Of a stretch of DNA of 64,000 nucleotides, positions 7,910-18,645 are shown piece after piece. Both the position numbers and the translations under genes were made by a program. Origin of the DNA: Pseudomonas vlassakiae (lineage in GTDB: Bacteria; Pseudomonadota; Gammaproteobacteria; Pseudomonadales; Pseudomonadaceae); NCBI RefSeq assembly GCF_014269035.2, contig NZ_JABWRP020000001.1:186001-250000 (forward strand), given 5' to 3'. Positions within the stretch are counted from its first letter, which is position 1. Each line of letters opens with the position of its first letter. The notes beneath the pieces are model-generated. The model was given only the letters and a program-made list of their open reading frames with translations. It was not told the DNA's origin and searched no databases.

Positions 7910-9908
7910 CCTGTTGGACAAGGTGCGAGTGTTCCTGGTTGGGCGCCCGAGGCGGCAGAAACGGCTCATTCAAGTGGTCACCGATGTGCTGCTTATATGG
8001 TTAGCCTTGTGGCTATCGTTTCTGGTGCGACTGGGCATAGAGGACCCCGCAGGTCCGCTCAGGGCGCACCCTTGGTTGTTCGCCTGCGCCCCTGTCGTAG
8101 CGATACCGCTATTTACTAGATTCGGAATGTATCGCGCCGTGATGCGTTATTTCGGTAACGATGCGTTGATCGCGATCATTAAGGCGGTAAGTCTCTCGTC
8201 ACTGATTCTTTCAGTGGTCGTCTTCTGGTACAGCAACCATAAGGTGCTTGTGCCGCGGTCGATAATATTCAATTACTGGTGGCTAAGTCTGGTCATTATC
8301 GGTGGCTTACGGCTGGTGATGCGCCATTACTTCATGGGTGATTGGTTTAATGGCAGCCATGCAGTGCCGTTCATCGGCAGGGATGACGGGTTGACCAAGG
8401 TAGCCATATACGGTGCAGGAACAGCGGGCAATCAATTGCTTGCGGCGCTGCGCATGGGGCGTGTTATGCGCCCTGTGGCCTTCATCGACGACGATGGTGA
8501 GCTCTCGGGGCGGGTTATCTCCGGTTTGCAGGTTTACAAGCCCAAGCATCTACAGCAGTTGATTGACGAGACTGGGGTGCAGGAAGTCCTGTTGGCGCTT
8601 CCATCGGCTTCGCGTGGGCGTCGACGTGACATTCTCGAGTTTCTCGAACCGTTCCCCTTGCATGTGCGTAGTGTGCCGGCGTTTGCCGACTTGGCGAGCG
8701 GGCGGGTAAAGGTGGATGACATCCAGGATGTCGACATCGCAGATTTGCTGGGGCGGGATGCGGTCCCTGCGCAGGCGGATCTGCTCGAGCGATGTATTAC
8801 GAAAAAAGCGGTGCTGGTGACGGGAGCGGGCGGATCGATCGGCTCGGAGTTGTGTCGGCAGATCGTCGGGCTTGGCCCCAGGACGCTTCTGCTGTTCGAT
8901 CATAGCGAGTTCAATCTATACAGTATTCTCAGTGAGCTGGAGCAGCGTATCGCGCGCGAATCGCTGTCGATTCGCTTGTTGCCGATTCTCGGGTCGGTTC
9001 GCAATCAATCACATCTGCTGGACATCATGAAGTCCTGGCATATTGATACTGTTTACCATGCGGCTGCCTACAAACATGTGCCGATGGTTGAGCACAACAT
9101 GGCTGAGGGCGTGCTCAATAATGTCATCGGGACGCTGAACGCAGCTCAAGCTGCGCTGCAAGCTGGTGTGGCGAATTTCGTCCTGATTTCCACGGACAAG
9201 GCGGTGCGGCCGACCAATGTAATGGGGAGCAGCAAAAGACTCTCGGAAATGATCCTGCAGGCTTTGAGCGGGGAGGTGGCGCCGGTGATGTTCCAAGATT
9301 CTAGCAAAGTTGCCCGAGTCAATAAAACGCGCTTCACCATGGTCCGTTTCGGGAATGTACTGGGCTCTTCGGGTTCGGTTGTCCCTTTGTTCCATAAGCA
9401 GATCAAGCTAGGAGGGCCGCTGACCGTTACCCATCCGAAAATCACTCGTTATTTCATGACGATCCCCGAGGCGGCCCAACTGGTGATTCAGGCAGGCTCA
9501 ATGGGGCGTGGGGGTGAGGTCTTCGTGCTCGACATGGGAGAGCCGGTCCGAATCGTCGAACTTGCCGAGAAGATGATCCATCTGTCGGGTTTGAGTGTGC
9601 GTTCAGAGCGCAATCCCCAAGGCGACATCGCAATCGAATTCACGGGGCTGCGTCCTGGTGAAAAATTGTATGAAGAGCTATTGATCGGTGACCATGTGGC
9701 GAGTACGCAGCACCCCATGATCATGTCCGCACATGAGGATTGCCTATCTTGGGAGGTGCTCAAGGAGAGGCTTGCGGCTCTGCTGTCCGCCATTTCCCAG
9801 GATGATTATGGGCACGTACGCCAGCTATTGCGAGAGACGGTCAGCGGCTACGCGCCTGATGGTGATATTGTCGACTGGATTCATGCGCAACGCAGGCTCG
9901 ACTCATGA
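7896..9908 (+). CDS. wbpM: WbpM-type nucleotide-sugar 4,6-dehydratase/epimerase
   Basis: A 670-aa inner-membrane protein. The N-terminal ~145 residues hold four hydrophobic helices, and a CoA-binding-like Rossmann fold (KVAIYGAGTAGNQLL) spans about 165-280. The catalytic dehydratase domain follows, with VTGAGGSIGSELCRQ near 305, AAYKHVPMVEHN near 390, the SSK-type active site in STDKAVRPTNVMGSSKRLSE near 430 and FGNVLGSSGSV near 485. WbpM removes water from UDP-GlcNAc to start UDP-QuiNAc/FucNAc synthesis and is required for B-band O-antigen in P. aeruginosa. ATG 7896 has a strong GGGAGGAG site. It is the last gene before the O-antigen island. Confidence 0.95.
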   Translation: MSGDNLLDKVRVFLVGRPRRQKRLIQVVTDVLLIWLALWLSFLVRLGIEDPAGPLRAHPWLFACAPVVAIPLFTRFGMYRAVMRYFGNDALIAIIKAVSLSSLILSVVVFWYSNHKVLVPRSIIFNYWWLSLVIIGGLRLVMRHYFMGDWFNGSHAVPFIGRDDGLTKVAIYGAGTAGNQLLAALRMGRVMRPVAFIDDDGELSGRVISGLQVYKPKHLQQLIDETGVQEVLLALPSASRGRRRDILEFLEPFPLHVRSVPAFADLASGRVKVDDIQDVDIADLLGRDAVPAQADLLERCITKKAVLVTGAGGSIGSELCRQIVGLGPRTLLLFDHSEFNLYSILSELEQRIARESLSIRLLPILGSVRNQSHLLDIMKSWHIDTVYHAAAYKHVPMVEHNMAEGVLNNVIGTLNAAQAALQAGVANFVLISTDKAVRPTNVMGSSKRLSEMILQALSGEVAPVMFQDSSKVARVNKTRFTMVRFGNVLGSSGSVVPLFHKQIKLGGPLTVTHPKITRYFMTIPEAAQLVIQAGSMGRGGEVFVLDMGEPVRIVELAEKMIHLSGLSVRSERNPQGDIAIEFTGLRPGEKLYEELLIGDHVASTQHPMIMSAHEDCLSWEVLKERLAALLSAISQDDYGHVRQLLRETVSGYAPDGDIVDWIHAQRRLDS

Positions 9909-10150
9909 GTGGCCTTTACGGGCACTGCCGTACTAAGTTCGGATGTCGTAGGCCGGCGTAACAAATAGATTTCGTGGACGGCAGATATCAAGGTAAAATC
10001 TGCCGCTGATTTATCGTCTAAATACGCTTGCCCAAAGTGGCGCATGGGGTGCAAATATCGCCGTAGCTGCCGGCGCATAATTTGCGCTGGTGCTTACATG
10101 GATAGGTTAAGCATTTTTGATGCCTGTAAGGCCCTCAAGGTAGATTTCTC

Positions 10151-11227
10151 GTGAAGATTTTAGTAACAGGCGGTGCAGGCTTCATTGGTTCAGCCGTCAT
10201 TCGACATATCATTTCCAATACCACCGACTCCGTTGTCAATGTCGACAAGCTCACTTATGCAGGAAACCTTGAGTCCTTACAGTCGGTCGATCAGGATCCT
10301 CGCTACGCCTTCGAGCACGTCGATATCTGCAACCGTGAGGAGCTGGATCGAGTGTTCCGTGAGCACCAGCCCGATGCGGTTATGCACCTGGCCGCCGAGT
10401 CCCACGTTGACCGCTCGATCAGCGGCCCGTCGGAGTTTATCCAGACCAACATCATTGGCACTTATGCCTTGTTGGAGGCCGCTCGTGGCTATTGGGCAGG
10501 TCTCGCCGAGGAGCGTAAATCAGCTTTCCGTTTCCACCATATTTCAACTGACGAAGTCTACGGTGACCTGGAGGGGCCGGAAGATCTCTTCACTGAAACG
10601 ACACCATACCAACCAAGCTCCCCGTATTCGGCGAGCAAGGCAAGTTCCGACCATCTGGTACGTGCCTGGGCCCGTACTTACGGCCTGCCGACACTGGTTA
10701 CCAACTGCTCGAACAACTACGGGCCATTCCACTTCCCTGAAAAACTGATCCCGCTGGTGATTCTCAACGCTCTGGAAGGCAAGCCACTGCCGATTTATGG
10801 CAAAGGTGATCAAATTCGCGACTGGTTGTTCGTCGAAGATCATGCTCGCGCGTTGTATCAGGTGGTAACGACAGGGGAAATTGGTGAGACCTACAATATC
10901 GGTGGTCACAACGAAAAACAGAATATTGAAGTTGTGCGCACAGTTTGCGCATTGCTCGATGAGTTGCTTCCTGGCTCTAAGTTCTGTCCCCATTATGATC
11001 TGGTGACATACGTTACCGATCGTCCGGGTCACGACCTGCGCTATGCGATTGATGCCAGCAAGATTCAACGTGAGTTGGGCTGGGTGCCGGAAGAAACCTT
11101 CGAATCGGGTATTCGCAAGACCGTACAATGGTACCTCGACAACGCGGAGTGGGTCGCTCACGTCAAGAGCGGCAGCTACCAGCAGTGGATCGACAAGAAC
11201 TATACGGCGCGTGCTGAAAAGAAATGA
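10151..11227 (+). CDS. rmlB: dTDP-glucose 4,6-dehydratase
   Basis: Second step of dTDP-L-rhamnose synthesis. The 358-aa product has the NAD motif [27 protein letters not shown] near residue 80, the dehydratase signature [10 protein letters not shown] near 135, the catalytic [14 protein letters not shown] near 160 and [15 protein letters not shown] near 190. The start is GTG at 10151. The 242-bp gap from wbpM shows no gene and probably holds the promoter of the rml operon. The stop overlaps the rmlD start by 4 bases (ATGA). Confidence 0.97.
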   Translation: MKILVTGGAGFIGSAVIRHIISNTTDSVVNVDKLTYAGNLESLQSVDQDPRYAFEHVDICNREELDRVFREHQPDAVMHLAAESHVDRSISGPSEFIQTNIIGTYALLEAARGYWAGLAEERKSAFRFHHISTDEVYGDLEGPEDLFTETTPYQPSSPYSASKASSDHLVRAWARTYGLPTLVTNCSNNYGPFHFPEKLIPLVILNALEGKPLPIYGKGDQIRDWLFVEDHARALYQVVTTGEIGETYNIGGHNEKQNIEVVRTVCALLDELLPGSKFCPHYDLVTYVTDRPGHDLRYAIDASKIQRELGWVPEETFESGIRKTVQWYLDNAEWVAHVKSGSYQQWIDKNYTARAEKK

Positions 11228-12129
11228 AGATTCTATTACTTGGTAAGGACGGGCAAGTTGGCTGGGAGTTGCAGCGGGCCTTGATAGTGCTCGGTGAGGT
11301 CATCGCGCTGAGTCGTCATCCGGAGCGAACGCCCTATGGCGTGCTCAGCGGTGACCTGTCGGATCTTGTCGGGTTACGTGAAACAATCCGTGCTGTGGCG
11401 CCGGATGTGATTTTGAATGCGGCGGCTTATACAGCCGTAGATAAGGCTGAGTCGGAGCGTGAGCTCGCTCGTACGGTAAATGCCTTGGCCAGCAAGGTAA
11501 TGGCAGAAGAGGCGAAAGAGCTGGATGCACTGCTTGTGCATTACTCCACAGACTACGTATTCGACGGCACTGGCACTCGCGCCTGGCAGGAAAGCGATCA
11601 AGTATCGCCGGTGAACCATTACGGCGAAACCAAGCTGGAAGGCGAGCAACTGATTGTTGCTTCAGGGTGCAAGCATCTGATCTTCCGCACCAGTTGGGTC
11701 TATGCCGCAAGGGGCAACAACTTTGCCAAGACCATGCTGCGTCTTGCCAAGGAGCGGCAGACGCTCAACGTCATTGCAGATCAGGTCGGTGTGCCGACCA
11801 GTGCTGAGCTACTGGCAGATGTTGCAGTGCATGCGCTGCAAAAGACGCTGATCGACCCAGGCTTGTCTGGCATCTATCATCTGGCTCCTGCCGGTGAAAC
11901 GTCGTGGCATGCTTACGCGACTTACGTCACTGAGTTCGCGCGCGCGAACGGCGAGTGCCTGGCAGTGGAGACGATCAATCCAATCGTGACTACAGAGTAC
12001 CCGACACCCGCCCGTCGTCCGTTGAACTCACGCTTGGATACGAAAAAGCTTCGCGATGCTTTCTCCCTGCATTTCCCGGATTGGGAAGTTGGTGTGACTC
12101 GAATGCTCATGGAAATCTTGAATAAATGA
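11224..12129 (+). CDS. rmlD: dTDP-4-dehydrorhamnose reductase
   Basis: Last step of dTDP-L-rhamnose synthesis (NAD(P)H reduction). The 301-aa product has the short Rossmann motif [25 protein letters not shown] near residue 63, [10 protein letters not shown] near 105, the catalytic [13 protein letters not shown] near 130 and [18 protein letters not shown] near 158. It overlaps both rmlB and rmlA by 4 bases, which indicates tight translational coupling. Confidence 0.96.
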   Translation: MKILLLGKDGQVGWELQRALIVLGEVIALSRHPERTPYGVLSGDLSDLVGLRETIRAVAPDVILNAAAYTAVDKAESERELARTVNALASKVMAEEAKELDALLVHYSTDYVFDGTGTRAWQESDQVSPVNHYGETKLEGEQLIVASGCKHLIFRTSWVYAARGNNFAKTMLRLAKERQTLNVIADQVGVPTSAELLADVAVHALQKTLIDPGLSGIYHLAPAGETSWHAYATYVTEFARANGECLAVETINPIVTTEYPTPARRPLNSRLDTKKLRDAFSLHFPDWEVGVTRMLMEILNK

Positions 12130-13016
12130 ATGCAGTCAATCGAAAAGGAATAATTCTGGCAGGCGGTTCGGGCACGCGTTTGCACCCTCTGACTTTGGGT
12201 GTATCGAAGCAGATGCTGCCGATCTACGACAAGCCAATGATTTTCTATCCGCTCTCGGTTCTGATGTTGGCGGGTATGCGGGAAATTCTCATTATTTCGA
12301 CACCGGAAGATTTGCCGGCGTTCCGCAAGTTGCTGGGTGATGGAAGCCAATATGGCATCCAGCTGACGTACGCAGAGCAACCAAGCCCGGATGGTCTGGC
12401 GCAGGCGTTTATTATTGGTGAGGCGTTCATCGGTAATGATCCTTGCTGCCTGATCCTGGGTGATAATATTTTCTACGGCCAGCATTTCTCGGACAATCTG
12501 CGCGCAGCCGCAGAGCAGAAGGAAGGTGCGACTGTTTTCGGTTACCACGTTAATGACCCGGAGCGCTTCGGAGTCGTTGAGTTCGACAAAGACGGTCGGG
12601 CCTTAAGTATCGAAGAGAAGCCTGCTAAGCCGAAGTCCAATTATGCCGTGACAGGCCTGTATTTCTACGATAACGACGTGGTTGAGATCGCCAAGGGTAT
12701 CAAGCCCTCTGCGCGTGGCGAGCTTGAGATTACTGATGTCAACCGTGCTTACTTGGAGAGAAGGTCTCTTACAGTCCAGATGCTGGGGCGCGGTTTTGCA
12801 TGGCTGGACACTGGCACTCATGAGTCATTGCTTGAGGCGAGTCACTTCGTTCACACGATTGAACAGCGCCAAGGTTGGAAAGTAGCGTGTCTGGAAGAGA
12901 TTGGCTTTGCCAATGGCTGGATTTCCAAGGAGCAGGTCGTCTCTCAGGCTGAGAAGTTGAAAAAGACTGGCTACGGCCAATACCTTCAGAAGTTGCTCGA
13001 GGTTGGCGAACTCTGA
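12126..13016 (+). CDS. rmlA: Glucose-1-phosphate thymidylyltransferase
   Basis: First step of the rhamnose pathway: makes dTDP-glucose from dTTP and glucose-1-phosphate and is usually feedback-inhibited by dTDP-rhamnose. The 296-aa product has [16 protein letters not shown] at residues 7-22, the [17 protein letters not shown] block, [11 protein letters not shown] near 105 and [20 protein letters not shown] near 160. It overlaps rmlD by 4 bases. The fourth gene, rmlC, does not follow here but lies 22 kb away at 35.3 kb. Confidence 0.97.
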   Translation: MNAVNRKGIILAGGSGTRLHPLTLGVSKQMLPIYDKPMIFYPLSVLMLAGMREILIISTPEDLPAFRKLLGDGSQYGIQLTYAEQPSPDGLAQAFIIGEAFIGNDPCCLILGDNIFYGQHFSDNLRAAAEQKEGATVFGYHVNDPERFGVVEFDKDGRALSIEEKPAKPKSNYAVTGLYFYDNDVVEIAKGIKPSARGELEITDVNRAYLERRSLTVQMLGRGFAWLDTGTHESLLEASHFVHTIEQRQGWKVACLEEIGFANGWISKEQVVSQAEKLKKTGYGQYLQKLLEVGEL

Positions 13017-13040
13017 GTCGCCATCTGCAGAGGAAGATAA

Positions 13041-13973
13041 GTGACCGGCAGCATGAACGATAACACCCCCCGGGTTGCGGTGCTGCTGGCTGCTTATAAC
13101 GGCATGTCATGGATAGCGGAACAACTCGCGTCCATCGTTGCGCAAACCAATGTCGATGTCTGTGTTTACATTAGTGTCGACCCGTCCACCGATGGCACTG
13201 AAGCGTGGTGCTCGAAATACGCAGAGAATAACCCCAGCGTAAAACTGCTACCGGCTTCTGGGCCGTTCGGTGGGGCTGCTCGTAATTTTTTCCGCCTTAT
13301 TCGGGATGTCGATTTCTCGGATTTTGACTATGTTTCTTTTGCCGATCAGGATGATATCTGGTACCCCGAAAAACTCGAGCGCGCAGTGAACAAGCTACGC
13401 TTGGGTGGAATCGATGGTTACTCCAGCAATGTCGTTGCTTTCTGGCCAAGCGGCCGCCGTATACTGGTAGATAAGGCGCAGCCGCAGGTAGAGTGGGATC
13501 ACTGGTTCGAGGCCGCCGGGCCTGGTTGCACCTACGTGCTTACGCAGCCATTGGCCTCTGCGCTCAAGGAAACGATTGTAAAGCACTGGCACAAAGTTCA
13601 AAGCATTGCACTGCACGATTGGTTTTGCTACGCATTTGCGCGTAGCGCTGGGTTCAAATGGTTTATCGACAGTGTGCCGGGGATGGACTATCGCCAGCAT
13701 GCAGGGAATCAGGTGGGGGTGAATTCAGGTGTCGCTTCGGCAATCTCGCGCCTCAGGCAGGTTCTGAATGGTTGGTGGTTTTCTCAAGTAAGGCTTATCT
13801 GCGAGCTAACTACCGAAAACTGTAATAACGTATCGAAACGTCCGGGACTTTCCGGGCGAATTTCAATTTTGAAACTGGCCGTGCGGTTGAAGGATTGCAG
13901 GCGGCGGCGTCGGGATCAGCTGGTCTTTGCGGCTTTATGCATTGTGATAGCGCTATTCGGCAAGATCGCTTGA
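13041..13973 (+). CDS. GT2-family glycosyltransferase, rhamnosyltransferase-like
   Basis: A 310-aa GT-A fold enzyme. It starts VAVLLAAYNGMSWIAEQLASI, has the DxD-like SVDPSTDGT near residue 50, FADQDDIWYPEKL near 98 (a motif common in rhamnosyltransferases of the RfbF/RfbN type) and HDWFCYAFARS near 190. GTG 13041 is preferred because GAGGA lies 6 bases upstream; ATG 13053 is an alternative. It follows rmlA by 24 bases and is probably in the same operon, consistent with use of dTDP-rhamnose (inferred). The second GT2 at 31.65 kb has the same architecture. Confidence 0.85.
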   Translation: MTGSMNDNTPRVAVLLAAYNGMSWIAEQLASIVAQTNVDVCVYISVDPSTDGTEAWCSKYAENNPSVKLLPASGPFGGAARNFFRLIRDVDFSDFDYVSFADQDDIWYPEKLERAVNKLRLGGIDGYSSNVVAFWPSGRRILVDKAQPQVEWDHWFEAAGPGCTYVLTQPLASALKETIVKHWHKVQSIALHDWFCYAFARSAGFKWFIDSVPGMDYRQHAGNQVGVNSGVASAISRLRQVLNGWWFSQVRLICELTTENCNNVSKRPGLSGRISILKLAVRLKDCRRRRRDQLVFAALCIVIALFGKIA

Positions 13974-14569
13974 TGCGATTAACTGTGTGGGGCGCATTGG
14001 CTGGCAGGCGATGCAAGAGTGATTACCTTCCAGTATCGATGCCCGTTTTGCTCCTCGAAAACTGTCAGGATCCCGATGACCAAGTGTGGTCGCCTTGGTA
14101 TAAAGTACAAGTAGTTTCTGGCCGGCAAGGGCTATGACGCCCAAGCCCTACGCGAATACAATATAAGCCTCCCATAACCGTCGCATTGAAAACCCTTGTG
14201 CTCCCGACTTTCTGGGGCCGTTAACCATGATGCGACCCAACGCAAAAGTTGAAAATCTATCGTCACCCCATTTTTTCAATACTGATTACTGAAACGCCTG
14301 CCGCAGGCGTCCTCGGTCGAAGACTGCCAAACCTTCCTGCTATGCACTTAATCTTCATGTCGGCGGCCAATCGGTGTTAGCAACGGGCAAAAGGCTGGCT
14401 GAACCGCGAGGAGGTATTGGAGGGGAATGTTTCTGGATCACCGCTCAAGGTCAGTAAGGACAAAGACGGTGAAGATTTCCAAAATCCGGTATCCGGCGGA
14501 TCGTAATGCTGCTCCGCTTAAGTGAGCAGCATAACGCTATTATCGGGCTTTAAACATCTAAAACGCATG
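13974..14569. other. Gene-free gap with a faint transposase scrap
   Basis: About 600 bases between convergent genes with no credible coding frame. Around 14116-14170 the plus strand reads LAGKGYDAQALREYN, which resembles the GKGYDA block of IS5-type DDE transposases; it is bounded by a stop just upstream and another after about 18 codons, so at most it is a remnant. The rest is not recognised. Confidence 0.35.
14506..14532. terminator. Inverted repeat between convergent genes
   Basis: Perfect 9-bp arms ATGCTGCTC / GAGCAGCAT around a 9-nt loop, lying between the plus-strand GT2 gene and the minus-strand acyltransferase gene. There is no T-tract, so a terminator role is only a guess. Confidence 0.35.
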
Positions 14570-15631
14570 TCAAGCAAGTGCGGTTCGTGCTCCCGTCTTA
14601 TTTTCCATAGCAACCCGGAGTCTTCCCATCGATGGTTTTTCTATAAACACATAGGAAGCATAAGAGAAAAGAATGCAGATGGAGCATAGTATTACTCCGC
14701 TGATAATTCCGTACTGCGACCAACCAGGTACGTGTCGATTAAAGAAGGGGTAATAGTACTCAACGACATAAATAATCTGGTAATGCCAGATATACATGCT
14801 ATAAGAAATGACGCCTAGAAATACAAGTGGTGACATCAGTTGTGATGCCATCTGGTTGCATTCCTTGCCCTTTGTCAGTGAGATGCAGGATAGCGCAAAG
14901 GCGATAGCTATTATGCGCCCGACATAGGGATGCATTGTGGCATCGAAACAGGCGTAAATCGCTAATGAAATGGATGCTAAGCAGACAACAAACCGTGCCT
15001 TGCTGCTCGCATCGGCAATGAATATCCCTAAGGCAAAAGCATAGAAAATTTGCGCGAACTTGAAGTACTCCAACCAACCGTAGGACAGGAACACTGCGTA
15101 TATGGTTAACGAGGCAGCTAGAATCATGTATTTATTTCGAATGCCGGCCATCAACATAATTGGCACTAAAATATAAAACAATGCCTCATGGGTGAGCGTC
15201 CACAGAACAGGGTTGATGCCTCTTGAAACGGAAGGGTATAAGTCCTGTGAGAAAATAAGATGTCGGAATACGACCCAGGCATCGTAATCGGGTGTCCATC
15301 GACTACCGATATAGCCAATTGCGACAGTAACGAAAAGCAAATTTATCAGGTATAGCGGAACTAAACGCGTGAGTCGATGTATGGCGTAGAGTTTGATCCC
15401 ATCTGGTTTTCCGACGAGGCGTGTGCCAGACTGCCAAATCAAGTACCCGCTTAGGCAGAAGAAAACATAAACTCCAAAGTCGCCCATGAGCCCCTTGTGT
15501 GCTTCAAACCAGGCATTGGTTGCAAGGCCAGACGTATCTGAATGATCAAAAAAAACGGCGGCAGCAGCGATTCCTCGTAGCGCATCAATCGCTTTTGAAT
15601 GAAGGTTGTATCTCATGCGACAAGAGACCAT
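14570..15631 (-). CDS. OafA/YrhL-type acyltransferase (acyltransferase-3 family)
   Basis: A 353-aa polytopic membrane protein. The start region SKAIDALRGIAAAAVFFDHS is the family signature, and FGVYVFFCLSGYLIWQSG is near residue 55. About ten hydrophobic segments follow, and the protein ends in a short basic tail. Family members O-acetylate surface sugars using cytoplasmic acetyl-CoA; the target here is probably the island's O-antigen. It lacks the periplasmic SGNH extension of longer OafA proteins. Starts at 15631 and 15616 are both possible, with no clear ribosome site at either. It is AT-rich compared with the core genes. Confidence 0.85.
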   Translation of the reverse strand: MVSCRMRYNLHSKAIDALRGIAAAAVFFDHSDTSGLATNAWFEAHKGLMGDFGVYVFFCLSGYLIWQSGTRLVGKPDGIKLYAIHRLTRLVPLYLINLLFVTVAIGYIGSRWTPDYDAWVVFRHLIFSQDLYPSVSRGINPVLWTLTHEALFYILVPIMLMAGIRNKYMILAASLTIYAVFLSYGWLEYFKFAQIFYAFALGIFIADASSKARFVVCLASISLAIYACFDATMHPYVGRIIAIAFALSCISLTKGKECNQMASQLMSPLVFLGVISYSMYIWHYQIIYVVEYYYPFFNRHVPGWSQYGIISGVILCSICILFSYASYVFIEKPSMGRLRVAMENKTGARTALA

Positions 15632-16052
15632 GGTTTTGTTGAAAGGCCGACATCATGGCACCAACCAATGCATTAGTCCAAGCTCGCTTAAGGTGTGAAG
15701 CTGTTCAGCTGAGCGCAGCCGTTTTACGATCCATCGCTTACCGGCTTTGGGAGCTTCACAGTCGTTGGTTTTCCGGGCTTTGGACGGTGCCTCAAAACAA
15801 TACCTCTCACACCGCCCCGTGCAGTCAGCCTCCTTACGTTGCCGGCAGCGGGACAGCCATGGCCGCTCCGATCTTGGATTCTTCATGGCAATGCTGTCTG
15901 CTCATCGCACCTCTCAAAGGGGGGCTCATTATGAAGCTCGGAGGTAGCTACAAGATATAAGATCATTGAACCGCCAGTGGTCACGACATCGCCATGCCGA
16001 ACATTTCCACTCAGGTCTTTTAGTGGCTGCCAACGACTGCAGCGCATTAAAA
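15632..16052. other. Gap with no recognised gene
   Basis: About 420 bases between two minus-strand genes. Short frames occur on both strands but none shows a family motif or a convincing ribosome site. It may be scar DNA from island assembly. The acyltransferase downstream therefore probably needs its own promoter here. Confidence 0.4.
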
Positions 16053-16679
16053 TTAGCCGTCTTTTTCATAACCAGGGCGATACTTGATCAACTTCGCCGG
16101 CACCCCTCCCACAATCCCGCCTCGTTCAACAGACTTATTGACGACCGCCCCGGCAGCAATGATAGCGCCGTCTTGAACAGTGACCCCGTCTAGGATGCGG
16201 CATCCTGTGCCAACCCAGATATCATTTCCTAGCTGAATACCCTTTTTTTGGAGGCCCTGTTTGGCTATAGGTACCGTCGGATCCTGATAGATGTGATTTG
16301 CAGGAATCACGACTGTGTGCGCTGCGATCCGCACATAATCGCCCATCTTCAACCCACCGTGTCCGTACAGTACACAATAAGGGTTAACCGAGTTTGACTT
16401 CCCTAGCGTTATCTGGCCGCCTGGTCCGGTCTCCAAGATGGCACCATGCTGGATGATGCTTCCATCTCCGATAACTATCTTGGCTTCGGCATTCGTACAG
16501 ATCAGCCTTGCACCCGACTTGATTACCACTCTCCTTCCGATCAAGATATTCTCGATGTGACCTTCGAAGCAGGCATCGGGCGCGACCTGCACGCCCTCGC
16601 CCAGCGTGACCGTCGGCCTCTCTTCCTTCTTAGGGTGCGCAGACAAGAGCTGCTTTATCTTCGATAGAATGGAAAGCAT
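16053..16679 (-). CDS. Left-handed beta-helix O-acetyltransferase (WbbJ/NodL-like)
   Basis: A ~208-aa hexapeptide-repeat protein that transfers acetyl groups to sugars. Imperfect hexapeptide turns run from about residue 35 to the end; the C-terminal segment [19 protein letters not shown], then [13 protein letters not shown] and [10 protein letters not shown] is typical of the LbH-MAT group, and the catalytic His is probably in [15 protein letters not shown] 16679 shares one base with the preceding methyltransferase stop (TGATG). It is the last gene of the wzm-wzt operon. Confidence 0.87.
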   Translation of the reverse strand: MLSILSKIKQLLSAHPKKEERPTVTLGEGVQVAPDACFEGHIENILIGRRVVIKSGARLICTNAEAKIVIGDGSIIQHGAILETGPGGQITLGKSNSVNPYCVLYGHGGLKMGDYVRIAAHTVVIPANHIYQDPTVPIAKQGLQKKGIQLGNDIWVGTGCRILDGVTVQDGAIIAAGAVVNKSVERGGIVGGVPAKLIKYRPGYEKDG

Positions 16680-17446
16680 CAATATTTCACAATGTAGGCT
16701 TTGGTTCTGTTCGGAGCGTCGTCGCCGTATCTGAGTTGCGCCAACTTCTCCGGTTTGTCGCGAAAGAACTGATCAATAGCTTTTCCTGCCATCGGGTAGT
16801 TCACGGAATTGTAATCATCAAAGAAAATCACTCCTCCTCGAACCATACGAGGATAGAAATACTCCAAGCACTCGATATGAGGTTCGAACAGGTCGCAGTC
16901 GATGTTGACGTAGTGATACTTCCGCTCCTCTAGCAATGGAAGAGACTGACTGAAGAGGCCTTCCATCAGCTCAACCTGATCAGTCAGGCCAGCCGCATCA
17001 ACAAGCGCTTGCACGCCGGCCCGCGAAGTCTCAGTAAATAGCGTCTGGCTCCGGTAGACGGCATCTTCGGGGGCAAGCAATTTGTCCTGTTCGGAAAGAG
17101 GCGGAAGGCCAGCGAACGTATCCAGTCCGATCATCTTGAGTGGAATACCGCTTTCAGATGCGTACTTGGCGCACGCCACCAGACTACTACCGGTGAAGAC
17201 ACCACATTCGACAGCATTGAATGAAGTCAGCCGACGAACGCCTCTGCGCCAGAGAAAGCCACCCCAAGGGTTCTTTTCTTTTCGCTGGCGCTCGGCATGG
17301 AGGTAATTGGCAATCGCGATCTGAAAACCATGCAAGACCGGCACCCGCTCAAAGAAAATCTCAGAGAACGGAGGGACATTTGGAAACGGCATAGAAGCGT
17401 TGAACTTGATTTTTTTTGGTTTTGCCTTGCTGACAGACATTCTCAC
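16679..17446 (-). CDS. TylF/MycF-family O-methyltransferase
   Basis: A 255-aa SAM-dependent methyltransferase of the macrocin O-methyltransferase type, which methylates sugar hydroxyls. Motif I is in [18 protein letters not shown] near residue 80, [13 protein letters not shown] near 105, the metal/substrate block [19 protein letters not shown] near 180 and [11 protein letters not shown] near 205. GTG 17446 overlaps the wzt stop by 4 bases (GTGA). In ABC-exported O-antigens a terminal methyl group commonly stops elongation and is read by the Wzt tail domain; the tight coupling to wzt suits that role, which is inferred. Confidence 0.85.
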   Translation of the reverse strand: MRMSVSKAKPKKIKFNASMPFPNVPPFSEIFFERVPVLHGFQIAIANYLHAERQRKEKNPWGGFLWRRGVRRLTSFNAVECGVFTGSSLVACAKYASESGIPLKMIGLDTFAGLPPLSEQDKLLAPEDAVYRSQTLFTETSRAGVQALVDAAGLTDQVELMEGLFSQSLPLLEERKYHYVNIDCDLFEPHIECLEYFYPRMVRGGVIFFDDYNSVNYPMAGKAIDQFFRDKPEKLAQLRYGDDAPNRTKAYIVKY

Positions 17447-18645
17447 ACCTTAGAACTGGAAAGCGCCAAGCCCAGGTCGATGATACCAGTTTGGCCCGAC
17501 ACTGAAGCGACGTCAAAACTAAAGAAATTTTGTGACATTTCGATAGGTATCGCAGCATCTCCAACAACTTCGTTGACTATGTAGCTGAAGAAATATTTGC
17601 CCCCCAGCAGTCGATTGTTAAAAGAAAACGAAAGTTTGTATTTGTCGCCTTCTTTAACATCGCGCAACATTGGGCCTACTTCTGAGCCATCAATAGCGCA
17701 CACCGAAATCCCCGAGCTATTTCGGATGCCAAAATTAAACGCTATACATTCCACGGCGCGGGGAGCGGTGAAGGTGCCGTTGAAAACGAACTGATTAGTT
17801 ACCGAATCAAAGTCAAGGGAAAAATCTCGAATGGTTTTTGCAACCACTCCAGTTTTCGCAGTTGAGGATTTTGACGAATTATTTTTCGGCTCATGCTCAC
17901 TGCGTATGTTCTTGTAAACCTCGATGGCTTCGAAGACCGTGCCATCATGAACTTTTTTTCCGCCCTCAATCACGATTGCGCGAGTACAAAAATTAGCCAA
18001 CAGGTTCTGGTTATGGGTGACTAGCAAAAACGTCTGTCCGGAGTCACGCATCTTTCGGATACGCTCATAACATTTCATCCGGAAACTGGCGTCTCCGACC
18101 GCCAATGTCTCGTCAATGATGATGAGGTCGGCATCAACGTGCACGGCACAAGCAAAGGCCAGGCGTGACTGCATGCCAGAAGAGTAAGTACGCAGTGGCT
18201 GATCGAAGTACTCTCCAAGGTCGGCGAATTCGATGATATCGTCTATTCTGCGATCGGTGGCCTCACGGTTGATTCCCTGAATACTGCAGAAGAGATAAGC
18301 ATTCTCACGCCCAGTAAAGCTCATGTTGAAACCGGCGGTAAGCCCTAAAAGGGTCGCAATGCGGCCATGCCTGCTGACCTTCCCCTCGGTCGGTTCAATC
18401 ACATTACCAAGAATACCCAGCAACGTGGTTTTACCGGCACCATTGCGCCCAATGATACCGACGGTCTCACCGCCGCGGACCGACAGACTGATACCATCCA
18501 AAACTCTCTTGCCGCCGAGCGACCGCGAGGTTCTCTTGAAAAGCGCATCAAAAAATACGGTTGCTGGCTTCCGGGAGCTGGCGTAACGCTTGCTCACATT
18601 CTCAGCGGCGAGCAGCAAGTGATCGCCGTTTAGCTTAGACGACAT
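17443..18645 (-). CDS. wzt: O-antigen ABC transporter ATP-binding protein with C-terminal carbohydrate-binding domain
   Basis: A 400-aa protein. The N-terminal ~245 residues are the ATPase: Walker A GIIGRNGAGKTTLLG near residue 63, signature TYSSGMQSRLAFA near 155, Walker B DADLIIIDETLAVGD near 172 and H-loop LLVTHNQN near 207. Residues ~270-400 form a beta-rich extension of the Wzt_C type, which in E. coli O9a binds the modified non-reducing end of the glycan before export. The start overlaps the wzm end by 11 bases. A system with this tail normally exports only finished, capped chains. Confidence 0.92.
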   Translation of the reverse strand: MSSKLNGDHLLLAAENVSKRYASSRKPATVFFDALFKRTSRSLGGKRVLDGISLSVRGGETVGIIGRNGAGKTTLLGILGNVIEPTEGKVSRHGRIATLLGLTAGFNMSFTGRENAYLFCSIQGINREATDRRIDDIIEFADLGEYFDQPLRTYSSGMQSRLAFACAVHVDADLIIIDETLAVGDASFRMKCYERIRKMRDSGQTFLLVTHNQNLLANFCTRAIVIEGGKKVHDGTVFEAIEVYKNIRSEHEPKNNSSKSSTAKTGVVAKTIRDFSLDFDSVTNQFVFNGTFTAPRAVECIAFNFGIRNSSGISVCAIDGSEVGPMLRDVKEGDKYKLSFSFNNRLLGGKYFFSYIVNEVVGDAAIPIEMSQNFFSFDVASVSGQTGIIDLGLALSSSKV